A stretch of DNA of 5,195 bases from Ignavibacteriota bacterium (GTDB taxonomy: Bacteria > Bacteroidota > Ignavibacteria > UBA10030 > UBA6906): contig JACQVJ010000289.1 in NCBI GenBank assembly GCA_016209805.1, positions 1-5,195 of the forward strand, in the 5' to 3' direction. Shown in pieces: positions 1-5,195 of this stretch. Within the stretch, counting starts at the first letter, position 1. Each line of letters starts with the position of its first letter. The notes beneath the pieces are model-generated. The model made no database searches and was not told the origin of the DNA. It was given only the letters and a program-made list of their open reading frames with translations. The position numbers and the translations under genes were made by a program.

Positions 1-200
1 AGGCCGGCAAGCGGTTCACGCAACAGCTTTGTCTGACCGAATGCAATCTCCAATACGTTCTTCAAACGAACAGCGGCCTGGCCGAAACGATCCTCCTGCT
101 TCCCTAATCTCAGATACCCGATGAGTCGCCGTGCATTCCATCCAAAGAAGGTGAGCGAGCCAAGAAGTACAATACTAAAGAGTATTGAGTGAAGTGACAT
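1..200 (-). CDS. Membrane-anchored Fe-S oxidoreductase, N-terminal fragment (NarI-like plus HdrD/GlpC-like family)
   Basis: The first 66 residues of a protein that continues past the left edge of the window. It starts at the ATG at 198-200, which has an SD (AAGGA, minus strand, 208-212) seven bases upstream. Residues about 5-22 form a hydrophobic segment (SILFSIVLLGSLTFFGW), followed by a basic stretch (NARRLIGYLRLGK) and then the motif LKNVLEIAFGQTKLLREPLAG at about 46-66. From memory this last motif is typical of large bacterial (Fe-S)-binding proteins with an N-terminal nitrate-reductase-gamma-like membrane domain and C-terminal 4Fe-4S and CCG domains, related to HdrD and GlpC. Such proteins are thought to pass electrons between membrane quinones and soluble partners. 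None of the cysteine motifs lies in the window, so the Fe-S part is inferred from the N-terminus alone. It is separated from PhzF by 98 bases and may have its own promoter. Confidence 0.68.
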   Translation of the reverse strand, partial: MSLHSILFSIVLLGSLTFFGWNARRLIGYLRLGKQEDRFGQAAVRLKNVLEIAFGQTKLLREPLAG

Positions 201-207
201 TTGAAGT

Positions 208-212
208 TCCTT
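208..212 (-). promoter_or_regulatory. Ribosome binding site of the Fe-S oxidoreductase
   Basis: AAGGA on the minus strand lies seven bases before the ATG at 200. It fixes the start of the edge-truncated Fe-S protein and shows that the organism uses SD sites at least for some genes. Confidence 0.6.
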
Positions 213-223
213 TTGTGGGGATT

Positions 224-244
224 GATGTGGGAATTCCCGTCATC
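224..244. repeat. Inverted repeat centred on GGGAATTCCC in the PhzF / Fe-S gap
   Basis: A perfect ten-base palindrome, GGGAATTCCC (229-238), is flanked by GATG (224-227) and its complement CATC (241-244), with one and two unpaired bases between core and flank. It sits 24 bases before the Fe-S protein start and is the only clear symmetry in the 98-base gap (201-298). It could be an operator or could form a hairpin in the 5' leader. No T-tract follows it in the direction of transcription, so it is not a terminator. No regulator can be named. The rest of the gap holds the SD site and an AT-rich T-run just after the PhzF stop, and no convincing -35/-10 pair. Confidence 0.35.
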
Positions 245-298
245 AGGTGAGTCGCACAAAACTCAGGGAATATCGCGCGTACCAGGAAAAAAGAACGA

Positions 299-1258
299 CT
301 ACGGGATAATCATCTCACCATCGAGTGTCGTCACGGCACGTCCGCCGATCCGCACCGACATCACCTGTGTCCCCTTGATCGTGAGCTGGATTATGACACG
401 CCCCTTGCGACCGATGACGTCTCCCTGTTCACCGATGAGCGTGACCATATCGCCAACAGGCTCCACCTGTCCCTGCTCGAAGAGATACACACCAAGCGGA
501 CCGTTCGCCGACCCGGTCACCGGATCTTCGTTGATGCCCACATTCGGCGCAAAGAAGCGTGAATGTACGGCCGACCGCCGCTCGATGGTCTCCGTGGTAA
601 ACACACATACACCGCGCAGTTTCCGGTTGGTGAGAAGTTGAGAAAGCGCAAAGAAATTCGGCTTCATTGCAAAGATCGTGTGCAGCCGTCGGATGGGGAC
701 AAACAGATCTTCCGCAACTACAATGGGCAAGCGGCTGTCAAATTCCTCGAGCGGAACGTTGAGGATCCGCATGAGGTCGAGCTTGTATTGTGCCGCCCTG
801 ACAAATTCGGGTACAATCAGACCGAAAAAGATCTCTGTGTCGTTCAGTGTCTTCTCGACCACAACGGGAAGCATACCGGATTTCGTCTCGATATTAAACG
901 AGTAGGAACCCGGACCTTTCATTCCGTACATTCCTTCCTCGGAGAGAGCGTGGAAACTCCCGATGGTTGCATGTCCGCAGAGCGAGACTTCCGTTACCGG
1001 GGTGAACCACCGTACACGAAGGTCGGCCCCGGGTAACGTTGCCGGAAGAATAAACGCGGTCTCTGAGACGGACATCTCGCGTGCAATTGTCTGCATTTGC
1101 TGGTCCGTCAGTCCGGCTGCATTCACGACAACACCGGCCGGGTTGCCCGTGAGCGGAACCTCGGTGAACGCATCCACCTGTTTGATGGCAATCTTCTTAT
1201 GTTCTTTCCCCAGGGCCGCGCTCCGGGGGAGATTCTGCAACGGCTCTGCTACGCCCAT
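299..1258 (-). CDS. PhzF-family isomerase/epimerase-like protein
   Basis: A 319-residue protein of the PhzF family (diaminopimelate-epimerase fold, two similar half-domains with the active site between them). Features seen: the N-terminal strand QVDAFT (27-32) with GNPAGVVV (38-45); SVSETAFIL (63-71), where Glu66 matches the catalytic glutamate of PhzF; LCGHATIGS (93-101), with the conserved His96; and NEDPVTGSANGPLG (243-256), with the conserved Asp245. All three active-site positions known from PhzF are therefore kept. In phenazine makers PhzF isomerises DHHA, but most relatives lie outside phenazine clusters and have unknown substrates. No other phz gene is present here, so phenazine synthesis is not supported. 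The ATG at 1258 has an SD (AGAAGG) four bases upstream. This start gives about 20 residues before the usual N-terminus, and no later ATG would trim it. It follows the DUF4905-like gene after 18 bases, so the two are probably cotranscribed. A cytosolic location is likely, as no signal peptide is seen. Confidence 0.92.
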   Translation of the reverse strand: MGVAEPLQNLPRSAALGKEHKKIAIKQVDAFTEVPLTGNPAGVVVNAAGLTDQQMQTIAREMSVSETAFILPATLPGADLRVRWFTPVTEVSLCGHATIGSFHALSEEGMYGMKGPGSYSFNIETKSGMLPVVVEKTLNDTEIFFGLIVPEFVRAAQYKLDLMRILNVPLEEFDSRLPIVVAEDLFVPIRRLHTIFAMKPNFFALSQLLTNRKLRGVCVFTTETIERRSAVHSRFFAPNVGINEDPVTGSANGPLGVYLFEQGQVEPVGDMVTLIGEQGDVIGRKGRVIIQLTIKGTQVMSVRIGGRAVTTLDGEMIIP

Positions 1259-1262
1259 AATG

Positions 1263-1268
1263 CCTTCT
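1263..1268 (-). promoter_or_regulatory. Ribosome binding site of the PhzF-family gene
   Basis: AGAAGG on the minus strand ends four bases before the ATG at 1258, inside the 18-base gap after the upstream stop codon. It decides the PhzF start in favour of this ATG and points to translation from a shared mRNA with the upstream gene. Confidence 0.6.
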
Positions 1269-1276
1269 GGTGTATG

Positions 1277-2158
1277 CTATTCATCGCCGGGTGTTGCCAC
1301 CCGCACTGCGGTAAGGGTCTTCCGGTCTTTGACAAAAAACAACATGTCGTGATGTACAAAGAACGACTCAGGCACAATGCCTGAAGAATCGCTATTGATC
1401 ATCTCCTCAAATATCATCTTTCCGGTCTCCTTGTTCACAACCTTGAGGAAGTTGTACATTCTTGTCTCGTCCGACGTGGACCGGGGATTCCTTTCATGGT
1501 AGTTGAATATAGTCACGTCGTCCAGGTCAATCGCTTCAACCGAACCGACAAGGTCTTCCGTGTGACAATGCTTTCGAATCGCCACAGCTGCATCCGAATC
1601 GTCAGTTGTGAGATCGAGGACTGGAAACGGAAGCTCGGGCTCGTGATTGAACTGAGGCGTTTCCCGGATTCGCGCTTCACGAAGAGGCTGTTCGTCGTTT
1701 TCCCACGAGCGGAGAATCTCACCCGTCTGCGAATCAAGCTCGAACAAAAGTCGCTCCTCAATTGATTCTCTCACGGCAAACAGTGTCTTGTCGAGTGCAT
1801 AGCGGAACTTCAGTTGATCGTTCGACCAGAGCTGTTTGCCGGTAAACACATCAACCGCAATGATCCCCCGGTGCTCGGGCAAGTCGGGTTTTGTGAACTT
1901 GTGCAGAAAGATGATATCACGACGAATCGCCTCGACCCCAATCCACCAGGCTTCATCGAACTTCACCATCTCCCATAATACCTTCCCCGTCATCTGATTG
2001 AGGCAGAAGAAACTCACGCTCTTGCTTGAAAGGTCGCGCTCCTCACCGACCAGTTTTCTTGACTCGGTCGGGATCAAACGCCAGATGACGCCACGTGTGC
2101 TGTAACGCCAGGTCGGTTGAAGCCTCCCCTGTTTGCGGGAGCCAAACAGCCAAGTCAT
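1277..2158 (-). CDS. Uncharacterised PQQ-propeller-like protein, resembles DUF4905
   Basis: A 293-residue protein of unknown function. The pattern of an N-terminal VIWRLIP, then KSVSFFCL, then WWIGVEAI and DIIFLHKF, resembles what I remember of the DUF4905 family of Bacteroidota and relatives. That is recall, not a search. Four segments follow the beta-propeller pattern of a strand, then x-D/N-x-x-TG-x-x-L/I-W/F: CLNQMTGKVLW (about 52-62), AVDVFTGKQLW (101-111), ELDSQTGEILRSW (140-152) and VVNKETGKMIF (240-250). This suggests a small PQQ-type propeller. No signal peptide or membrane segment is seen, so it is probably cytosolic. An in-frame GTG at 2227 would add 23 residues, but they are Ser/Glu-rich and unlike the family start. 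The GTG also lies in a hairpin with GAAGG directly against it, and a promoter-like sequence runs through the region. I therefore prefer the ATG at 2158, although no well-spaced SD is visible there. PhzF follows after 18 bases. Confidence 0.72.
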   Translation of the reverse strand: MTWLFGSRKQGRLQPTWRYSTRGVIWRLIPTESRKLVGEERDLSSKSVSFFCLNQMTGKVLWEMVKFDEAWWIGVEAIRRDIIFLHKFTKPDLPEHRGIIAVDVFTGKQLWSNDQLKFRYALDKTLFAVRESIEERLLFELDSQTGEILRSWENDEQPLREARIRETPQFNHEPELPFPVLDLTTDDSDAAVAIRKHCHTEDLVGSVEAIDLDDVTIFNYHERNPRSTSDETRMYNFLKVVNKETGKMIFEEMINSDSSGIVPESFFVHHDMLFFVKDRKTLTAVRVATPGDE

Positions 2159-2195
2159 GTTCGATGAATCGTTTTCCTCGCTAAATTCTTTTGAC

Positions 2196-2224
2196 AAGAT
2201 AACACTCTGTGGTGGGAAGGTCAA
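2196..2224 (-). promoter_or_regulatory. Candidate sigma70-type promoter for the DUF4905-like / PhzF pair
   Basis: On the minus strand TTGACC (2219-2224, five of six to the -35 consensus) and TATCTT (2196-2201, four of six to the -10 consensus) are separated by exactly 17 bases. Transcription would begin near 2189, leaving about 30 bases of leader before the ATG at 2158. It lies in the 88-base gap after rdgB. Matches of this strength occur by chance, and the housekeeping promoter of the organism is unknown, so this is a candidate only. Confidence 0.35.
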
Positions 2225-2231
2225 CACCTTC
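2216..2231 (-). repeat. Short hairpin just after rdgB
   Basis: GAAGGT and ACCTTC form a perfect six-base stem around a four-base loop (GTTG), beginning 15 bases after the rdgB stop codon. No T-run follows, so it is not an intrinsic terminator by itself. It covers the alternative GTG start (2227) of the next gene and overlaps the candidate -35 box. It may stabilise the 3' end of the rdgB message or be a chance symmetry. Confidence 0.3.
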
Positions 2232-2246
2232 GATCCGTTCGTATCT

Positions 2247-2843
2247 CTATCCGAAGTATTCGTTCAGAACACCTTTGATGTTCTGCGCGGCCACAGCGCG
2301 GTGGCTGATGGTGTTCTTCGTTTCGGCGTCCATCTCTCCAAATGTCTTGTCGTAGCCAATCGGAAGAAAAATCGGGTCGTAGCCGAATCCATGCTGACCG
2401 CGGGGATTTTCCGTGATCACGCCGGAACACGTTCCCTCGACTGTCTCTTCAACATCTTCAGGTGCAACAAACGCGAGCACACACCTGAACCTTGCGGTCC
2501 GGCGGCGAGGGGGAACGCCGGTCAACTCTGTCAGGAGTTGCTTGCGGTTGTCCGCATACGTCGCGTTCGGTCCCGCATAACGTGAGGAATACACTCCCGG
2601 AACCATGTTTAGATAGTGAACTTCCAATCCCGTGTCGTCCGCGAGAGAGGGCAATCTGGTGTGGCGAAATACTTCGCGTGCCTTCTTCAGCGCATTCTCC
2701 TCGATGGTGGCGCCATCTTCATCGATCTCTCCCACATTCGGAAATTGATCGAGGGTCAGGATTTCGACATTAAGGTCGCGCAGCAGCGAGCGGAATTCCT
2801 CCGCCTTATGGTGATTATGAGTTGCAAGCACCATCTGTTTCAT
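2247..2843 (-). CDS. rdgB: XTP/dITP diphosphatase (RdgB/HAM1 family)
   Basis: A house-cleaning pyrophosphatase that hydrolyses ITP, dITP and XTP to the monophosphates plus pyrophosphate, keeping deaminated purines out of DNA and RNA; cytosolic, normally a homodimer needing Mg2+. Counting from the ATG at 2843 it has 198 residues, almost exactly the length of E. coli RdgB (197). Motifs seen: VLATHNHHKAEEF (5-17), the substrate loop at the N-terminus; IEENALKKA (47-55); LADDTGLEV (67-75), with the catalytic Asp pair at 69-70; PGVYSSRYAG (82-91); GFGYDPIF (152-159), base recognition; and ISHRA (179-183). The set is complete and nothing is missing. An in-frame GTG at 2915 has a good SD (GGAAGG, five bases away) and overlaps the upstream stop as GTGA, which would add 24 partly hydrophobic residues not usual for the family. 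I chose 2843 for family length and N-terminus, although it has no visible SD. Probably cotranscribed with the upstream deaminase. Confidence 0.95.
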   Translation of the reverse strand: MKQMVLATHNHHKAEEFRSLLRDLNVEILTLDQFPNVGEIDEDGATIEENALKKAREVFRHTRLPSLADDTGLEVHYLNMVPGVYSSRYAGPNATYADNRKQLLTELTGVPPRRRTARFRCVLAFVAPEDVEETVEGTCSGVITENPRGQHGFGYDPIFLPIGYDKTFGEMDAETKNTISHRAVAAQNIKGVLNEYFG

Positions 2844-2911
2844 CACGTGTGTTCGGGGGATGTTTATGACGACAGATGTTATGATCGCGACATACCCAAT
2901 CCATTCGTTTG

Positions 2912-4258
2912 TCACTGCACCCTTCCAAGCAGGAGGCGCAGCTCATCGTTCGCCTTACGAACGACCACGCCTTCATCAAGCGTGAGGTGCAAGTAGTTGC
3001 GGAACACCCATTGTCCGTCAACCATCACGGAGCGGACATTTTCCGGAGTGGAGGAATACACAATCGAAGAGTAAATCATATCATCATGGGTCACGTCATA
3101 AGAATTCCATACGCGGTTCAGATCGAGCAGGACGAGATCGGCTTTCTTTCCTACTTCAATACTCCCAATCTCATTCGAGATGCCGAGAGTCTCTGCACCG
3201 CCGAGCGTTGCCATTTCAAAAATGGTTTTCGCATCAGTCGCCGTTGGACCGTTAAGCGGTTTCTGCACAAGCGCTGCAAGTCTCATTTCCTTGAATATGT
3301 CCAGATTGTTGTTGCATGGTGCGCCGTCCGCTCCAAGTGAAACCGTGATTCCCTTCGAACGAAGCTGTGGGATTCTCGCTATGCCGGAGCCGAGCTTCAG
3401 GTTGGACGACGGGCAATGCAACACTTTTGACTTTCGCTCGGCGAGCAACCGTTCTTCTTTTTCGTTGAGCCAGATGCAATGAGCAAGACAGGTGTTGCTG
3501 TGCAAAATGTTCAGCGACTCAAAGAACTCCACGTTGTCCATCCCGCAGCGCTTCCGGACGGCCTCGAGCTCGCTCTTGTTCTCCGATGAATGTGTGTGGA
3601 AGAGCATCCCGGGAAACGAACGCGTCATCTCATACGCCTCTCTCAAAAGCGCATCGCTGCACGAAAGCACGAACCGCGGCGCCACTGCATAACGAATCCT
3701 GTCGCCGGAGGAATTATGCCACTGCTCGGCCAGGGACTGAGTCGAGGAAATGGAGTCTTTCGTCTTCTCTTTCAGGCGCGGGTACAGGTCATTCACATCC
3801 ATCATCGCCTTGCCGATGTATGCACGCAGTCCTGTCTCGTGGATCGCCCTGACGACCTCCTCTTCATGGTGAATACTTCCCATATCCATGATCGTTGTTG
3901 TGCCCGAACGGATCAGCTCCGCAACCCCGACCATCGCAGAAGCATGCATCGAGCCGGCGTTGTGTGCAGCCTCGTACGGGAAGATGCGGAGCTTCAGCCA
4001 GTCGAGAAGCTCCAGGTCATCACCAAGGCCGCGGAACAGAGTCTGGCACAGATGAATGTGGGTTTGAATGAAACCAGGAATGGCAACAAGGCTGCCCGCA
4101 TCGACAACGTCCCCCTCGAAGCTTCGTGCAGAAAGTTCCGCGTCGGTCAGGATGAGATCAATCGTATTCCCATTGACGACGATACCGCCTCCCCGGATCA
4201 CCCGACGGGCGCGGTCCATCGTCACGATCATATTCAACTTGATAAGAGTTCTTTTCAT
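2912..4258 (-). CDS. Amidohydrolase, 5'-deoxyadenosine / MTA / S-adenosylhomocysteine deaminase family
   Basis: A 448-residue metal-dependent amidohydrolase of the TRZ/ATZ branch that hydrolytically removes the 6-amino group of adenosine-type nucleosides, giving the inosine form and ammonia. Likely substrates are 5'-deoxyadenosine (waste of radical SAM enzymes), methylthioadenosine or S-adenosylhomocysteine. Counting from the ATG at 4258, the metal ligands fit the Thermotoga TM0936 pattern: HIH (His67, His69), His223 in FHTHSSE, and Asp311 in LGADGAPCNNN. Also kept are Glu96 (YEAAH), catalytic Glu226 and His260 (LAHCIW). The spacings Glu-HxH (27) and His-Asp (51) equal those I recall for TM0936. 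QTHIHLCQTLFRG, DDLELLDWLK and CPSSNLKLGSGIA are close to sequences usually named 5'-deoxyadenosine deaminase. APRFV (193-197) replaces the PH of MTA/SAH deaminases, so the exact substrate is open. C-terminal ADLVLLDL is the usual small beta domain. The ATG (or adjacent TTG at 4261) lacks an SD. It starts 31 bases after radA and its stop abuts rdgB. Confidence 0.88.
   Translation of the reverse strand: MKRTLIKLNMIVTMDRARRVIRGGGIVVNGNTIDLILTDAELSARSFEGDVVDAGSLVAIPGFIQTHIHLCQTLFRGLGDDLELLDWLKLRIFPYEAAHNAGSMHASAMVGVAELIRSGTTTIMDMGSIHHEEEVVRAIHETGLRAYIGKAMMDVNDLYPRLKEKTKDSISSTQSLAEQWHNSSGDRIRYAVAPRFVLSCSDALLREAYEMTRSFPGMLFHTHSSENKSELEAVRKRCGMDNVEFFESLNILHSNTCLAHCIWLNEKEERLLAERKSKVLHCPSSNLKLGSGIARIPQLRSKGITVSLGADGAPCNNNLDIFKEMRLAALVQKPLNGPTATDAKTIFEMATLGGAETLGISNEIGSIEVGKKADLVLLDLNRVWNSYDVTHDDMIYSSIVYSSTPENVRSVMVDGQWVFRNYLHLTLDEGVVVRKANDELRLLLGRVQ
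2921..2926 (-). promoter_or_regulatory. SD-like site for an alternative GTG start of rdgB
   Basis: GGAAGG on the minus strand, within the last codons of the deaminase gene, ends five bases before the GTG at 2913-2915, which overlaps the deaminase stop as GTGA. This is the classic layout of translational coupling. It competes with the family-length ATG start at 2843, which has no visible SD. Confidence 0.4.
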
Positions 4259-4289
4259 CAAGGGGTTTAGTGTGGCGAGAACGAAAAAC

Positions 4290-5195
4290 TTATGACGAGC
4301 CGATCAGCGAGGAGATTGCGTCGTTCACCGTGTCAACCTGAATCACCTCAACATCACCATTCTTTCGGATGTTCTTCACATTACTGCGCGGAAGCAGGAC
4401 ACGCTTGAAACCAAGTTTCCCCGCTTCCGCAATGCGCCGCTCGATCTGGTTTACGCTTCGAATCTCACCTCCCAGACCGACCTCACCCACAGCAACCGCT
4501 TGCGAGTCCACGGGAACATCCCGCAGGCTCGACACAATGGAAAGAGCCATCCCGACATCCCCGGCCGGTTCATCAATACGCACCCCGCCGGCAACATTCA
4601 CAAACACATCGTATTGACCCACATGCAGACCGACACGCTTCTCGAGAACCGCAAGCAACATCTGCAACCGTTTCGAGTCGAAGCCGGTGGCGGTCCTTTG
4701 CGGAACGCCGTAACTGGTTGGCGCAACAAGCGCCTGGACTTCCAGAAGGAGCGGTCGCGTCCCTTCAATGCTCGCAACGACCGTCGAGCCGGACGCGCCG
4801 TATTTCCGCTCAGCAAGAAACACTTCCGACGGATTGGCAACTTCACGCAATCCGCCGTCGTGCATTTCGAAAATCCCGATCTCGTTTGTCGACCCGAAGC
4901 GGTTTTTCGTCGCGCGAAGTATTCGATATGAATAATGTCGCTCTCCTTCGAACTGCAGAACCGTGTCCACCATATGCTCAATCACCTTGGGTCCAGCAAG
5001 CATTCCTTCTTTTGTCACGTGACCAACAAGGAAGACAGGGATCTCCCGCCCTTTCGCGAAGCGCATGAACATCGCCGTGGCCTCGCGGACCTGACTGACC
5101 GTTCCGGGTGAACTTTCCATTCCGATGAGGTACATCGTCTGGATGGAATCGACAATGATGACGTCCGGTGATGTCTTGTCGATCAGTGCCTCGAT
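4290..5195 (-). CDS. radA: DNA repair protein RadA (Sms), C-terminal part
   Basis: The frame is open to the right edge, so this is the last 301 residues of a protein normally about 450 long. The zinc finger and Walker A of RadA lie outside the window. RadA is a hexameric RecA-like ATPase/helicase that promotes branch migration and processing of recombination intermediates. Seen, numbering from the edge: Walker B VIIVDSIQT (12-20); SSPGTVSQVREA (28-39); VFLVGHVTKEG (54-64); the RadA signature KNRFG (97-101); and, from about residue 150, the Lon-protease-like domain with YDVFVNVAGGVRIDEPAGDVGMAL and VGEVGLGGEIRSV. The Lon catalytic serine position reads EPAGD rather than the PSAG of Lon, as expected for RadA, which is not a protease. 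The Met at 5135 is internal, not the start. The stop TAA at 4290 is followed after 31 bases by the deaminase, and no terminator is seen between them, so they may share a transcript. Confidence 0.96.
   Translation of the reverse strand: MEALIDKTSPDVIIVDSIQTMYLIGMESSPGTVSQVREATAMFMRFAKGREIPVFLVGHVTKEGMLAGPKVIEHMVDTVLQFEGERHYSYRILRATKNRFGSTNEIGIFEMHDGGLREVANPSEVFLAERKYGASGSTVVASIEGTRPLLLEVQALVAPTSYGVPQRTATGFDSKRLQMLLAVLEKRVGLHVGQYDVFVNVAGGVRIDEPAGDVGMALSIVSSLRDVPVDSQAVAVGEVGLGGEIRSVNQIERRIAEAGKLGFKRVLLPRSNVKNIRKNGDVEVIQVDTVNDAISSLIGSS

Noticed and set aside
262..340. Possible intrinsic terminator after PhzF (T-run TTCTTTTTT just past the stop, minus strand)
   Set aside because: Only a five-base stem (ACGAC/GTCGT) with a loop of about thirty bases precedes the T-run. 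This is too weak to call a terminator.
563..1036. A 157-codon open frame on the plus strand
   Set aside because: It is antisense to the PhzF gene with its intact active-site motifs. The translation shows no family feature.
2159..2227. GTG at 2227 as start of the DUF4905-like gene
   Set aside because: The GAAGG sits directly against the GTG with no spacing, the codon is in a hairpin, and the added 23 residues do not look like the family N-terminus. The ATG at 2158 fits better, though it lacks an SD.
3590..4270. A 226-codon open frame on the plus strand
   Set aside because: It lies wholly antisense to the deaminase gene, whose protein is a complete, motif-rich family member. The plus-strand translation is rich in Arg/His, shows no recognisable domain and is a shadow of the real codon usage.
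4290..5135. Met at 5135 as the start of RadA
   Set aside because: The frame is open through to 5195 and reads the Walker B strand VIIVDSIQT just before this Met, so it is internal to a gene cut by the window edge.
1..5195. Mobile elements, CRISPR arrays, tRNA/rRNA genes or a defence system
   Set aside because: No spaced direct repeats, transposase or integrase motifs, tRNA-like cloverleaf or defence-type domains were seen. The genes are contiguous housekeeping-type genes on one strand.

Overview
The window carries six genes, all on the minus strand and tightly packed, as one transcription-direction block. Read in the direction of transcription (right to left) they are: the C-terminal two thirds of RadA (DNA repair ATPase), an amidohydrolase of the 5'-deoxyadenosine / MTA / S-adenosylhomocysteine deaminase family, RdgB/HAM1 (XTP/dITP diphosphatase), an uncharacterised PQQ-propeller-like protein resembling DUF4905, a PhzF-family protein, and the N-terminus of a membrane-anchored Fe-S oxidoreductase cut off by the left edge. 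There is no RNA gene, mobile element, CRISPR array or long gene-free stretch. The longest gap is about 100 bases.

Organism: base composition is near balanced. Shine-Dalgarno (SD) sites are present at some genes (PhzF, Fe-S protein) and apparently absent at others (deaminase, likely start of rdgB). Both the DUF4905-like protein and the NarI-like/HdrD-like Fe-S oxidoreductase remind me of the Bacteroidota/Chlorobi/Ignavibacteria group. This placement is inference from remembered family distribution, not a search.

Layout: radA (4290-5195, runs off the right edge) is followed after 31 bases by the deaminase (2912-4258). rdgB follows directly: either it overlaps the deaminase stop by 4 bases (GTG start at 2915 with a good SD) or it starts at an ATG at 2843 without an SD, which gives the normal family length. 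The DUF4905-like gene (1277-2158) lies after an 88-base gap that contains a plausible sigma70-type promoter and a small hairpin. PhzF (299-1258) follows only 18 bases later with a clear SD. A 98-base gap with a GGGAATTCCC-centred inverted repeat separates PhzF from the Fe-S protein (1-200).

How the genes fit together: the first three share a nucleotide-quality theme. The deaminase turns adenosine-type nucleosides into inosine-type ones, RdgB destroys ITP/dITP/XTP so they are not built into nucleic acid, and RadA processes recombination intermediates. That link is inference from adjacency. The DUF4905-like/PhzF pair looks like a second transcription unit of unknown purpose. I see mostly ordinary housekeeping genes. 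The least described element is the DUF4905-like protein and its pairing with PhzF.
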